From contig JAOVVO010000022.1 of assembly GCA_028564675.1 (NCBI GenBank), positions 124,001 to 188,000 of the forward strand: a DNA stretch of 64,000 nucleotides, written 5' to 3'. The stretch is from Onchocerca lupi. Taxonomy: Eukaryota; Nematoda; Chromadorea; Rhabditida; Onchocercidae. Positions 23,849-37,462 of the stretch are shown piece after piece. Numbering within the stretch: position 1 is the stretch's first letter; every line of letters begins with the position of its first letter. Below the pieces are notes generated by a model. The model saw only the letters and a list, made by a program, of their open reading frames with translations, made no database searches and was not told the origin of the DNA. The position numbers and the translations under genes were made by a program.

Positions 23849-26800
23849 TTAATTGTAAGCCATAGGATCACTACTATCACTCTGTGATGATGCGATAACT
23901 TCTGCAGCCATTGAAGCAAGCAACTTTTGATGATCACAACGTGGCGAAATATCCGTGGAAATGTATGGGAAAGGTGACGCTGCATGGGTAGTTGCTGGAC
24001 CGATCAATGTTCGCGGATTAGCGATCGAAATTCGAGATGGAAAACTCCCAGATAAACGAGCCACAAGCGGTGGAAATGGTAACGGTGGAGGAGCCGGTCT
24101 GATAGGTGTTAATCGAGGAAATGCCGGTACACCAGGGGTTCCGAGGAATGCAGATGATAAGAAAGGTGCTGGGGGCAAAAATGGTGCTCTCGGATAAGCC
24201 ACTGATTGATAATCCGGTTCTGATTGTTGGCGCTTGAACCTGAAATTGTTTTCTTGCAAAAGTCGAAGCTGTCCAGCTTATTCAAATGCCAAGAATCGAA
24301 CAGTATGCAAATTTTATGCAAGGCTTAATTTATTCGTTTCAAAATTCGAAGAGGAAAGCAATTAACTGCCTTCACAGTTTATTTCTAATCCACAGAACGG
24401 CGCCCAGCTGTCGGCAACTAATTAACGCTGTACGTTGTTCGACTTGTAAAAGAACAGAAACCATTCCATTTAAAATAGCATTATTTTTATACCGTAATCC
24501 TTAACTAATTATTCCTCACTCTCAATAAACATCAAATCATTGCTTTTAAAATGCTGGGGAATGCAAGAGACCTTTTGCGGCGCCTAAGAAACGATCCGTT
24601 GTCGAACATATCTTCAGCTTTCGGATCTAATGCCCAATAATTTCCTTTCCCTGGATTTCCTGGCTCTCGTGGAATTTTGATGAAACAATCGTTTAGACTT
24701 AGATTATGCCTGATTGAATTTTGCCATGCTGGGAATTTTTCGCGATAATACTGAAAAAACCAAACTTCCTTATTATCAATTTTTGAAGGAAACTTTTCCT
24801 ATGGCGAATTGTTTCAAGCTTCTTTCAAAATTATGGATTTCTTAATTTAGAAATTACTGAAGTTGAAAAACCGATTAAGATGTGTTGACGTATATTAATC
24901 AGGCATAGCAGTTGAATTTTCTTTGCAAACTAAGTGAATTAAATGAGTTTTAACTTATTGCCAAAGAGATGAAACATCTGCTGACTTTTCTCAAACTTGT
25001 GATTTTTTAAACTTCTAAGATTATTGTAATAATTATTTTACAAGTCCTTACCAAGAAAAATGAGTACCAATCTGTTATTACAAATGAATTATCTACTGCT
25101 ATATGTAAATTTCTATAGTTTGTAATGAAGTAAACTGAAAATGTATGAAATAAAATAAACCTGAAATCGGTTAATAATAAATTCGCATATTTGCGACAAA
25201 GTCAACTTTTTCTCGGGACTATTCAGAATAGCCATTGCGATCAGGGCAATATATGAGTAAGCTGGCTTCGTTGCACCAGCCTTACTTCGACTGTTGCTGT
25301 GCTTGCTGACCTGCCTGTGAAAAAATAATAACTCGCTGGCAAATGGTTTATTATTTCTTACAAAAATTATGCAAATTTACATTTCTCGGAGAGATCCCTA
25401 AATTCAGAACTTTAACTTAATTGTGCGCTTCCTGTTTTGAAAATGCCAAGTGAAAAACCATTATTAGAAATATTTCAATCATTTCATAATGAAATAAATT
25501 AAAATCAGGATTTAGTTTTCGCAATTAGATTACTTCTGTTAATTAAGAATAAACTTCATTTATCGACTAATTATGTGGTACCTCGAATTATCTTCGTAAT
25601 GGCCCTCATCATCTGAGTTAAGCCTAAATGGTTCGCGATATATTTCCAAACTTGAACCAGGTCGAGTGGTATTGGTAAAATTGATTTGCCATTTTGGCGA
25701 TGTTGAACCTTCCTAAAGGTACATAGCTTTTTTATAAGATTTTTTGTGAAAAAAACAAAAAACTAAATAAATAAAATATTGCATTCCTTAGTCATGTAAT
25801 ATAATTTCATAATTTTAGGTTCAATTTTTTAAAAGTAAATGCATCAATAATTTCAAGTATAATAGTATTTTTGAAAAATTTGCAATAAAAAAAACAATTT
25901 TTTCAGTTTCTTCGATTTATCAGCGAAATCTAAGTGAACCGTGGAAAACTTGGTGGAAAAAAGTTGCGTAAAATAAAATATGTAGTACGCGATGAAGTTG
26001 CGTAATTGGATGGAAAGGAGTACAGAAGAGTAATTAACAGGATGGAATACATAATAATTGAATTCAACAATGATCAATGTTAAATGATCCATAATCAATA
26101 GATATCATTAATGTGTGAGAGATAATCGTCAATAAGCGGCACCGTATTGCAACATAGAGCCTTAGCCCCTTGCGTCACAGCGATTCTTTGACACTGTCCA
26201 AGTATTAGCCAAGTGCTAATGCGACAAATGTTATCTGGATGGCATAGCTGGAAATGCTTGGAAATGGTATTTCCCAAAGAGAAGAAATCTTCTTTCATCA
26301 TTCTTTGAACTGATGACCCCAACTAAGCCTAAATCTTAAAACTAGTTCGAAATTCCGTTGAATGTTCTTCGATTATGTCATATATTCTCTCCATTTACAC
26401 AGAGAAAATAATAGCGATTATTTAATGAAATTTTTCGAAGTATTTAAAATGCAATTAGAACAGCAGTTACACAAAAACATCAGACTCAAGACTTCGAAAT
26501 TTCATAAAGAAACATAAAAAAATCTTAATCATACTGTCGATGATATATACAAAGCAATTAAAAGGATATTTTGAAGAATTTAACTGTTTTTCTTAGGACA
26601 AACATTAATTTTCTGTTCAGTTAAGAAAAGACTGCCAATTATTTGGTTAATGGAAAATCAATAAGAAATCATTTTCAATGTTTCCATCGTATCAAATCAA
26701 TAAAGTTTGCTTTTGTTATTCGAAATGTAAATCGTCAAATTAGCACAATAACTGTTTTTATTGAATAAAAATATTAAGATATTCAGGAAATGAATGTAAT

Positions 26801-28336
26801 GGTGAAATAAGTTGTATAGAATGACTGAATCAGTAAATTAAGTGAGACAGTTTATTGACGAATAAAATCACTGATTACTTACGGATCTAGAAGACCTGAT
26901 GATAGCCATTTTTCCATCATTAAAATCACTTGTGTTATTGACAGTACCTTTCTTCTTCCCTGATTTAAAATACTTTTTATGTTTTGCACTGCAACTTATC
27001 TGAGGAGCCTGAAATAGCGGAGATATTGGAAACCACGAAAATTAGTTTCAGAACTGAAAATAATTTCAAAATGTACCAAATATTATCATCTTATCGAGTG
27101 TACCATGCAAGATTTCAAATAAAAAAGATCGCAAAAGTGAGGGAATGAAGAGGAAGCAAATAGATTACAATGAAAGTTACTTATGCATAAAGTTTGCAGA
27201 CGATATATGACTAGTTCTCATGAAGAGAATTACACTAAAGTTTCTGAAAAGATTCATCTATTCCAACTTTGATAATTCCTTTTAATTATCACAATAAATA
27301 TCAAATTAATGAAGCAATACGGTAGGAAATTATTCTATACGGAAAATATAGGCTGTTGAAAACAGCATCAATGACTGCATAGTTATTTGTTAGAAAATTA
27401 GAAGACTATAAGCGCAAATCATCCATCACTGCGGTTGTACTGCAGTGGTGGATGATTGGATAAAAGATCACTTCCAATTTTTGATCACAAAACTTCCAAT
27501 TTTTTGCTTTTTAATCAGAATTATAAATTTTAAATTCAAGAATACCCAATATTTTCTTGAAATTTCCTGGCTAACTTCGAACTTCTCAACTAAGAGCTGG
27601 TAATTTCATGACTCTCCAGCGAAGTTTACCATGTTTAATTTTGCTGCTAGTTTTTTTCATTCCAACAGCCCAAAAAGTTACATGAAAAACACAATAATAG
27701 TTCGAATGTTTGAGTTAAAATTACTAATTTTTGGTTTATTAAGTGAGAGAAATATTGAAAATTTCTCGTTTTTAATTCAATAAAACAACTTTATTTCTTT
27801 TAAAACCAAATTTTCCAAGCATACATGTTCTTCCGGAAAAAAATTGCTGTCGGTTAAGTATGATGATCGTGACGTTGAATCTTGAACAGACGTTACATTA
27901 TTGTTAGTGCTATTTAACGATGAACTTTCTGGTCGATCTGGACTTGCACTTGCCTGGAAATGTCATAGGCGAAGTAGAAAGATAAAAACTGTTGCCATCA
28001 AATTTTCGATAACTTTTGAGGTCATCTCGCGCAAGCAACTTATCGTAACTCAAAATAGCATTTAGATAAAATAATCGAACCTATGCTTCTATAATCACTT
28101 TAATGAATATATTATAAGTACTTTCAACTATGCGAAATATTTTGAAATGACTAAAATTAGGTAAAAGTTTTGCTTACCCTCAAAAGCTCACTGTTTGATT
28201 CGGTACATTTATTTGTATTACTGACACAGGCATCGCTGTCGCAACTTTCATGAAGACGTTTGCGTCGTGTAGTACGTTTGTTTTCCACTTGATCACACAG
28301 TATTGCTTCCATCGAAAAACGCATTTTCGCACTCAT
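23849..28336 (-). CDS. unc-130: FoxD-family forkhead transcription factor (UNC-130 orthologue)
   Basis: Nuclear DNA-binding regulator; in C. elegans UNC-130 controls chemosensory neuron fate and dorsal-ventral axon guidance. Seven exons in transcript order: 28178-28336, 27825-27953, 26883-27008, 25582-25712, 25161-25314, 24572-24750, 23849-24239. All phases agree, giving 422 aa. The forkhead domain spans exons 5-7, residues about 150-245: KPAYSYIALIAMAILNS, LTLSQICEFIINRF, helix 3 with NSIRHNLSLNDCF, then GNPGKGNYWALDP and DNGSFLRRRKRFKR. The PREPGNPGKGNYW wing is FoxD-like. The N terminus is Ser-rich and basic (KRTTRRKR, then a KHKKYFKSGKKK segment in exon 3), and the C terminus is Pro/Ala-rich (PAPPPLPFPPL) ending DPMAYN. 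The start is the first ATG in this frame. The exon 6 donor (GTCTCT) is weak; reading through it would stop 12 codons later at 24532. Confidence 0.93.
26095..26322 (-). CDS. Coding-like island inside unc-130 intron 3, unknown
   Basis: Hypothetical. A 75-codon frame opens exactly at a GGCTTAG acceptor-like site (next base 26322) and ends in TGA. The DNA is noticeably richer in G+C than the rest of the intron. The peptide has five Cys (FQLCHPDNIC, GQC, ALCC) and no recognised domain. It is on the unc-130 strand and starts in phase 0, the phase left by exon 3, so it could be an alternative terminal exon giving a protein without the forkhead domain. A fragment of another gene is equally possible. 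Confidence 0.3.
   Translation of the reverse strand: MGSSVQRMMKEDFFSLGNTISKHFQLCHPDNICRISTWLILGQCQRIAVTQGAKALCCNTVPLIDDYLSHINDIY
27417..27457 (+). repeat. Hairpin in unc-130 intron 2, 19-bp stem
   Basis: Arms 27417-27435 and 27439-27457 with loop TGT. Two pairs are G-U when read on the plus strand, so the RNA hairpin is best on the strand antisense to unc-130. It is too short for a typical pre-miRNA by itself. Confidence 0.8.
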
Positions 28337-30447
28337 GCATAGATATCATATGCCTAGTTTTTTGGAACTTTAGTTAAAAAAAGTTTTTGTAAGTTTGTGA
28401 GACAATTTTCGAATAACGATCTCGGTAAGTATAATAAGCAGGAATATTAGCTTTATGCTATCCCCTGAACTTTGTTCGAGTTTTTGTCTTTTTAATCATT
28501 ATGTAATCAGATAATATCAAAGTGAATAGTATTTTACTTACGATCAGAGTAATTTATTATGCTCATAATGATTAAAGATTGTTTTTGAATAAAATTAAAT
28601 CAAAGGAAATGATTAATGTATTTTTCTTAAACTCTACTTACTTAACTATTTTGCTGAATCATTTAGTAAATAACATTGTTTGACATTGCTATAAAGCAAG
28701 TTTATGAGTTTCTTAATTAAGCTTTCAGAAGTTCAATTTCATGGATGTTTATTCGCAATGTTTACAATAATGAAATTATTAGAGGACGAGGTTAACTATT
28801 ATTACACTAAATGGAAAAATAAGGAGCAAGCTGTTAGTTTGAAATGACGAGAAGGAGAAGAAGGGAAATGTGCTGCTTCATCTTTGTGATTGGATTATTC
28901 TGATAAGGACAATTTTTTTGTCTGCTTGTTTAAACAGTGCAAACAAATATGAATGGTTTTTTTTTTGATTTATATCTAACTGCAAGAAAGCAATCGAAGG
29001 TCAAAAAGTGGTGCATTAAATTGTAAGTCGTTTTCAACATTATTCATGCCATTTTTGAACTCTTTTCCTCTTCCTCGAATGAAGTTAATCACAAGCCTAA
29101 CCTCCATTCACCAGATTAACAAAATATTTATCACTACATCAAAACAGTAGACTTCTAAATTGCAAATCAGACTAGCTGACTATTGGTTACAACTTATTTG
29201 TTTCCAGTTCAAATCAATCTAATAGCTAAATATCAATAAAATGAAAGAATTTACCGAAAAAAATATAGTTCATATTGTGGCAAGCAATTTATAATCAAAT
29301 GCAACATTTTCAAAAAAATCTAATGAAAAAGAAAAATGATGAGTTTGATTCCATTTTTCCCAATACTATTAACTTGCAAAAATCTATGGAAATAAGAATT
29401 TGAAGATACAAAAAAATTTTCACGAAAAATATTCGAAAATACGCGCAAAAGCGCCTTTGTATACTGAAAAAAAAGAAAGAAAAAAACTCAAACTCATTTC
29501 GTTTCGTGGTATATTTTTCCAAGAACAAAGAAATTAAGAAGTTGTCTGAAAAGACGACTTGGAAAGTGAACGAAGGATGTATATCGATTTCAAACATTTT
29601 TGACTAGAATTTTTGCAAAAATCTGCAATTAATTCGAAGCTGTAATATATAATTGTCTGAAATTATGGCTAGAATGCTATAAACTAAACTGGCACAGAAA
29701 AAGCTTCACATGATCCATGCATCTGCTATTTTTATCTTCTTGATCATAACTATGAATATTTCATGGAAGCTTTCTATCTAATCGCAAAGCTTACATCTAT
29801 CACATTATATGAGTTTTGCGTCAAATTCCTTTCTATTTCCTTAACAATCCAAAATAAGAATGGAAACAAGGCTGTAGCCAGAATATTCTTACAAGTTAAA
29901 ACAAAACTGAAATCATAGAATTATATTGTGAGTACAATATTTCGTGAACAATTACACTCAATAAATGTTCTAGAAAATTACTTTTACAACTCAGAACGAG
30001 AAGAATATCCATTTCCACTGGCATCTTCAACAGTTCATACAGCGTCTCTTCCTATTTCAATTTGTTTTTAAAAATGGAAAACATCTGCAAAAAGTAAGCA
30101 GCAAGCAAGTGAATTATAGAACATCGTTATCATCGGAAAGACGAAAGAAATCAAATAGTTAATAAATGTTTGGTCGTTTTCAAAAGAGTCAAAAAAATTT
30201 TCAAATATTTTTCGAGCAAGTTAAAAGCAAAACAAAAAACAAAACGATTAATGCTAAATTGAGTACTGTGAAATTTTTTGACTGATCATATTTCTTAAGA
30301 TTAAATCAAAGATTTCCTCATTTCGTGTTTCTCTGTTATCATACAATGATTAGTCACCAGAATCATTAACACTTCTACTACTGAATTTACCTTTCTTATT
30401 ATCTTTGAAGATAATTAACATTGTCAGACAAGATCACGCAAGTCCAT

Positions 30448-30485
30448 CATATATATATGTATAGAGGGAGAGAGAGAGAGAGAGA
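30448..30485. repeat. (TA)n followed by (GA)n
   Basis: A TA run directly followed by an uninterrupted GAGA run. Confidence 0.9.
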
Positions 30486-30794
30486 AATTCAAAAGTTTTT
30501 AAGGCATTTATTTTGCACAACTTCAAACTTCGCAAACTTTTACAAAATTACTCCTACGGTTGAAGTCTGAAATAAATGATGCCATATATTATTTCCATAT
30601 CTTCCTGCCACTTACAACTATCTTTGGTCAAATCAATCAATATTACTATACAAATCAAAAGTAATGCCTTCTATGAACGGTTTCCGACAGATTTTTTTTT
30701 CACTTCTGTGAAAATATTTACGAAAGCACAGAAAATATCTCCAGTTTTAAAATCAACAATCCCAGGCAGACATATTCAGATTCATACCTGGTTG

Positions 30795-30876
30795 ACATAC
30801 ACACATACAAACATACATGCAAATACATACACATACACATACATCTGCATACACATACACACATACACATACATAA
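30795..30876. repeat. CATACA/ACAT microsatellite
   Basis: About 80 bp of imperfect CATACA and CATA units. It encodes the Tyr/Val/Cys/Met-rich artefact at the end of the long minus-strand open frame. Confidence 0.9.
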
Positions 30877-30885
30877 AACGAACGA

Positions 30886-31260
30886 CATGGTTAATATTTT
30901 GACAGCCAGCGAGCATACCCCTTGTCATAGAGCAGTGGGCGAATACTTCGATACCGAAGCCCTGCCCCTCCTCGATGATTGGTTCGGAGGGCAATTTGCG
31001 TATTACTGAATTTATTGTGTTATTCGTTACGCAGAGGATCAGATTACAATGAAGTAAGAAGCATTGGATGGATTTATGAAGCAAATAATGATGGAATACG
31101 AAGAGGAGGTCATATGCACGTTTAATTGGCGCAACGTACGTCATAATACAATGTACACGCATTCTTCGTTTCATCACTTCAAAAGCACACACGCTGATTC
31201 CCCTAATTGCGAGCATTTTATTGATGCTCTTTTTCAAATAGTAAAAATTAACCAATAGAC
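30886..31260. other. GC-rich island, unknown
   Basis: Unusually GC-rich for this window, with long open frames on both strands. On plus, a TTTTGACAG acceptor-like site (ends 30903) and an AATGAA|GTAAGA donor-like site near 31053 frame a ~150-nt exon-like block. One frame of it reads EYFDTEALPLLDDWFGGQ and ends in TGA; another stays open almost to the donor. No family recognised. It could be an orphan exon, a non-coding RNA or a regulatory element. Confidence 0.3.
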
Positions 31261-32829
31261 AATTTGACGCACGTGAACCTGAAATATCACGTTTCTGATA
31301 ATGATCTTAGCTTAAGAATGGCACTGATCGCCGACAAATCCATCTCTTTTTATAATGCGTGAAAAAAAATTGGCTATGATTTTGTTTGCCCTATCTAGAT
31401 TGGATATGTCATGACAAATTACAGTAATTTCCACTTAAAGAATTTGAATGAGAGGGATAGTCCTCCACTTCCTTATGAACGTATTTCGATACTTTTCAAT
31501 ACTATGCTATAATTTAATAGATGAATTATTGGGGCATAATGGATTTGTTTTGGTTACTTACATCCAGTCCTCATCGACAGACATATTATTTCAAGTATTT
31601 TTCTGACGTATCATACGGTAATTGCAAATCGAGAGGCTAATTTATGATAATTTCAAACTCAATAATCCTAATTACTTCTATTGCAAATTTTATAATGTTT
31701 TGAATTCTGTACAATAAGCATTTGTATCTACAAACATCGTTAATTAATAATTATTCATAAGTAGCAGATGGAATTTATCGTATATAATACATATGCTATT
31801 AACTATTTCACTTGAATAATTAGTTCATAATGCAAAGTAAGATTAGATATACTGTAAGACGAATACATATATGCACCGATACACCAGAAATAATAGAGTT
31901 GAAATATTTGAATTATTTTTTTGAGTTCATTTCACTCTAAATTGGTCTAAGTTGACTTACCTTCGCTTTTTCCACTTAACAAATCATAATTTTTCGCTCC
32001 AATTCTTTGGTAAAATGTATGAGATATGCATTACAAAAACAAAACATATAAATAGATATTATGCATCAAATATTGCATCAAATATTAATATATCAGATAT
32101 TAAGCAGATATGGAGACAATCAATTAAAGTGACACATTGTCTTTCTTTTTGGAAAAAAGATAATGAATTCGCTCAGTTTCGAGACCTACGAACACAGTGC
32201 TAAATTATAGATTTTATTTTGAATTTGTTAGTACTGACTCCATTATTACTAATAAAATTGTGAAAAATATCGTTTTATTTCTAGTATTTCATTTCTTTAA
32301 TTATCATCAACATTGCATTTTGCAATTTCGAATTTGAATTTACAAGTCAAAGCTTAAAGTATTTAAAATCGTTTCAAGTATAGAAAGGCTAAAACATGTA
32401 ATTCTGATTTTTAAGAATACAATTACTTTTAATTACTTGTTCAAATAGTCATTAAATATTGAAAAATTCCATGGATATAATGGAATAATCTTGTTATCGC
32501 TAGTCAAATAGTTTGTTTGAAATAATACTATGATTGAAACAATTCAAATTTCCAATATTAACCCTTTACGACGATCAACTTCACGTGAAAAACAAGATTT
32601 TTATTCAAAAAAAAACTGACAAGTATAGACCAGCAAAAAATCAATTTCGGAATTAGATTACGTCGATTTTACTCGAATTCTGATAGGATGAGCTTAATCT
32701 GATCACCAGCGTTAGTGTGACTGGTTTAAGGGATGCGCACCGATCAATCTCTTTTGAAATGCTCTAATACTAATTTGTCCCGATATCCGCCTTTCGTCTT
32801 ATCTCAACTGTTCTTCATTAATCATCACA

Positions 32830-32891
32830 AACCCACCCACTCATCATCCATCGATCAATCCATCCACCCACTCATCCCATCCATCCACTCA
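32830..32891. repeat. CATC/CCAT-rich simple repeat
   Basis: Imperfect CATC, CCAC and CCAT units on the plus strand. Confidence 0.8.
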
Positions 32892-32962
32892 CGCGAAATA
32901 CATGCGATGAGATTAACAGTTATTTGTACAAATGGTACTACTAATATCGGTATTTCAGTGTA

Positions 32963-32997
32963 TACACACAAACACACACACACACACACACACACAT
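32963..32997. repeat. (CA)n microsatellite
   Basis: About 16 CA units with one AA interruption. Confidence 0.95.
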
Positions 32998-35900
32998 ATC
33001 TCTCTCCACTTGCTCATCCGACAACAAGAGAAGAAGTATCTTCCGACTATTTCTTCCCACGCCATTCGAGCAGACACTTTGACGCTAAGTTTGAACGTAA
33101 TTAATTTAAATTTAGTTAAAGTACCGACTCAATTGTCGATGAGAAGATTTAATGACAATTAAAACAAGCTATTTGCAATTGAAGATAGCAAATGCTATTG
33201 CAAAGAGTGCTTAAAACTTCGGATTTTTCGTGAATTTTCATTTTAATTTTTGAGGAATTAAATAATTATTTACAGCAATCATTTGAAACAGTGCCACTTT
33301 TCTCAATGCAAACATTTTATATTTAATGCAATCTATTTCTTCGATCGAAATTTCAAAAACAAATTCATTAAGTCTTTTTGTTAACACACTGTAATATATA
33401 AATAAAGAAAAGAACTTCAGCAAATGAAATGAATCAAAGTCTGGACTAAATATGCAAAATCCTTTCTAAAGCAAGATTTTTGATTTATACAATTCGGATA
33501 ACTGAATCAAATCTACTTCATAAATGTAAGAATAATGAAGCATTAATAATAGTGCTTGATTAAATAACTCAGAAAAATACAGCAAAATAAATACAATACA
33601 AATAGTAAACAATAAATAGACGAAGGATACTATAATTAACTCCTGGTCGACTGTAAATCAATTTTTTCTTTCTTATCTCATGCCAATATACGTATGAATC
33701 ATCAGCAGGTAATATCGTAGCAGTAATTCCGATCTGATTGTATCTCACACTTCATCCCATCAAATCGAAGTATCATCTAATGTTTGATGGGTGCTAATCT
33801 GGAAGGAAGAATAGTAATGGTAGTGTTTGATGTAATCATATTGTTCCTGATGTTACTGTCATCGTTGCGTCACCTTGAATTTTCATCATTATTGGTACAC
33901 TGTATTTTCCCTCCAATTAAAGCGAATCCGATTCTGCTTCTTCTTATCAATGAAAATATGAAGAGGCAAACAAGAGAGGGAATCAAAGAGACGGTCGACT
34001 TTATTTCCAAGTGTATATTATCAGTCAGGAAGATTTTCTGTATAGATTTGCTACTGATCTATAGGGATAATGAACTGAAGAAGAAGAGAGTATAGAAAGT
34101 TTTGAATTAATTGCACCTCTTTCTTCTTCTTCTTCCATCTTATCCTTTGTCGGAATGGAAAGCCGATCTTCCGAGATCTTATAAAAAGAATTATTTGTTA
34201 ACGAATAATTATGGATGATATGCATGAACCATCTGATTTAATGAAATTAATAATCACAGTTGCAAAAGGTCAATGAGGTGATTATTGCTGAGAAATCATC
34301 CAATTTGGTTTCAAATTGAAAGTTAAACAAAATTATAAGTAACATCTATTGAGATTATTCAAACTCAATTGCATGCACGACTGCATTCATTTATTTATAC
34401 ATCGCATGTCTTGATAATTATATTTCACTAATTAATTCAGGTTGAACAGAAAGCAATGATTCTGATAGCTTTGTTAATACCATTACAGTTGATAATATCG
34501 TTAATTGTCATCGTTATATTAATATGATCAATTTAAGGGCAGGTGTGAAGTTAGAATTAGCTGCTAGCTTTTTAATCTCCTTTATTTACTGATCCATGAG
34601 AAGCATGAAATATAAATTCTCATTAAGTTAGCTATGCAACCATATGCTTGTGTGAATCGATTTCGAAATTTTAAATCGTTAAACTGATTATCATTTTATT
34701 TTTATCGATCTGACATGCACTTAAACAAATATATGAATGAATAAAAATCGATTTGTACCGCTCGATGGTTTGCTTTTGTCTTTTTTAAAAGTCTGCTTTC
34801 TACGTTTGATATTTAAAAAGCCGATGATACGTGATAGATATCTGCACTATTTCTGTGATAATAAGACATTAATGATATATTTTATCCCTTACAATACCTT
34901 TGTTTATTCCAACAAAATCATATTTATCAAAGGTCATTTATCTTGGTCAAAATCAATTTCTGAGTGCTGCATGAAGACAGAAATCTCAACGAATATAACG
35001 CAATAAATATTATTTGAAAATTTGTAATCTTATATAATATATTCATAAACTATAAGCAGTATACTTTCTAATTGTTATAATTCCAAATAATTGTCGAGAA
35101 GAGAATTATTAATCAAAAAAAATGTTTGGATTTCAAATTTTGGTGAACTTTGGAAATCTTGTCAATTGTTTGCATCAAATATAAAAAACAGGAAAAAAAC
35201 AGAAGTGCAGAAGGAAGGGCTACTTAGTAGCCCAAAAATTCCTGTTGTTTTTCATGCTTCGTTGAATACGAGATTTATAGACAAAATTATTTTTACCTGG
35301 TTATATCTCTAACAGACTACGGTAACGCTGGGTAATAATTGTTTTTAGGATTAGTTGTACCCTTTTATGAGCATTATGGCAATAAAGCAGAAACAATCAT
35401 GAATCGGAAATAGCTATCATGCAATAATAATGCAATATTTCGGTTTCTCGATAACTGAGTTCAAGTGGCTAGAAATGGAAATCTTTCATGCCCTTGTAAC
35501 AATAAAGTGCCAAATTGTAATAATCGAATTGACACAGTCGCTAATTGGTAGCTTTTAAAATTGCTGGTTCTATCTTTCAATGCAAAATGCAAAAAATTTG
35601 CTAAACATTCAATCTAACATTTTAGAATTCAGAATTTTTACACATTATCTAGATTTCTAATAACTAATGTATTTCTCAAGAATTTGCACTGAATGATGTT
35701 TAATAATTTACAGCAGATTGCGAATAAAATTCGCTTTTCATATTCATAATTCAGGATATGATAAATTAATGTCGTAAATGGAAATGGTAGATCTGAATAA
35801 CGTGTCAATTAAAATTTAATTCGCTTCAAAATCTTATAAGGCAATAAGAGACTAAGTTTTTTACTAACTCTCATCTATTTCACCCAGATCAGTTTGAATA

Positions 35901-37462
35901 TGAAATTTTTAATTGAGGACGTTTTAAAAATTTTAGTGAACTGAAAATTTATAGCGAATTCCCTTTCGCTTTTTCGAATTTAAACCCAGTAAGTTAGTCA
36001 TTAATTGACACTTTCAATGGCTTCAAATTCCTTAAGAGATTTAAAAAGAGTAAGTAAAAAGATAGAAAGAAACATAGTACTTGGAAAAAACTGGTGGGGA
36101 ATCCGTATTATATTGAAAAAACATCTTGATAAATTTTTTAAATGATGAGATAGGTTGTCGTGAAAACAATGTCAAAATTGCACTATCTCTGTTCTATTTT
36201 ATTATTCAACAAGGAAAGCGAAAAAATAATTTCATTTAAAAATCTTTTTTAATTAGAAAAAACTTATGCAAATAATTGCATCCATGTGAAGAGAGGAATT
36301 GTTTCATTGTGACAATTTAATCAAATATAAAATAATGATCTTTCTCGAGATATTTTCAGCATTTAAATTCGATCGATCTCATATGGCAGTATCGTTTTTT
36401 GAAAACTTCAAAAAATACAGCAAAGAAAAACTAGACAAGAGCAACGCAGGAGAGTACAATTGAATGTAAGAGGCTCTATAATTAAATCCTGGAGTTTTGA
36501 TGAATGGATCAGCAAAATTAGAAGTTAAAGAATTGAACTAATAATTGACAACTACAAGGGTTGACTGCAGAATTTTTATACTATTGTATATTAATTCAGC
36601 AAAACGGAAATATCTATCACTGTTTATTCTTGTTTTAACATAATTAAAAAAAAAATGATATTGAAAGAATTGAAATTTAGACAATTAAATCATTCTTCTA
36701 AAAAATTATTAAACAGTCAGATTTTCCCCTTAAAAAAATGTTGCATGTGAAGTTGTCAAATACTCCTCCACGTGTTTACTACATTATTATAGCTACCGAA
36801 AAGAGACAAAGTAATTTGTTTTCTACCCTTTAATCCTTCCTTTCGCTTTCACCTTTGCACTATAATCCCATAAGCAAAGTGTACTCCCTTAACCCTTAAC
36901 CCTGCTCAAGTACCTGGCTGCAAATCCTTCCGATAAAAACAACATCCTGCATTTCCCAACAACTTCAAGTACCACATCGCGTATTCTTTGCACTCATTTT
37001 TTACTTTGCGCTATAGAAATGATTGCAAGTTGAAGAAAGGCTACTATGCTTCATTTATTTTAAGATATCTTGCACTTTTAAATTGAAGACAATAAAAATA
37101 GCAGACAGACGTGAGACACTCACATCATCACTGCTATTTCAGCATGGTATGGAAGTATGAAACATTCATGGATTGAAACTACAATAAACGTAAAATAATT
37201 AGTCCCTATTGCTTAATCAAAATTAAATACAAAGCGAAAATCAAATTATATTTTATATTAAAAAAAGTAGTGTTCCTTGCAAGTCTGATTAATCAAATAA
37301 ATTTAATAATAAATAATAAATAGTTTAAAAACAGAGTTATACTATGGCCCTATGTACTAGAATAATCTCTTGTTTAGCTCTGCTATAGGTTGGAAAGGAT
37401 CAAAAAATTAAGTGACCAATCTTCGAACTTGAAAAATCTAATCCAAACTTGAAAATTGTAAA

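Noticed and set aside
30782..31255. 157-codon minus-strand open frame
   Set aside because: A third of it translates the CATACA microsatellite; no splice sites or domain support it. The GC-rich part is reported separately as an island.
36880..36907. TTAACCCTTAACCCTG as interstitial telomeric repeat
   Set aside because: Nematode telomeres are (TTAGGC)n; the motif does not match and occurs only about twice.
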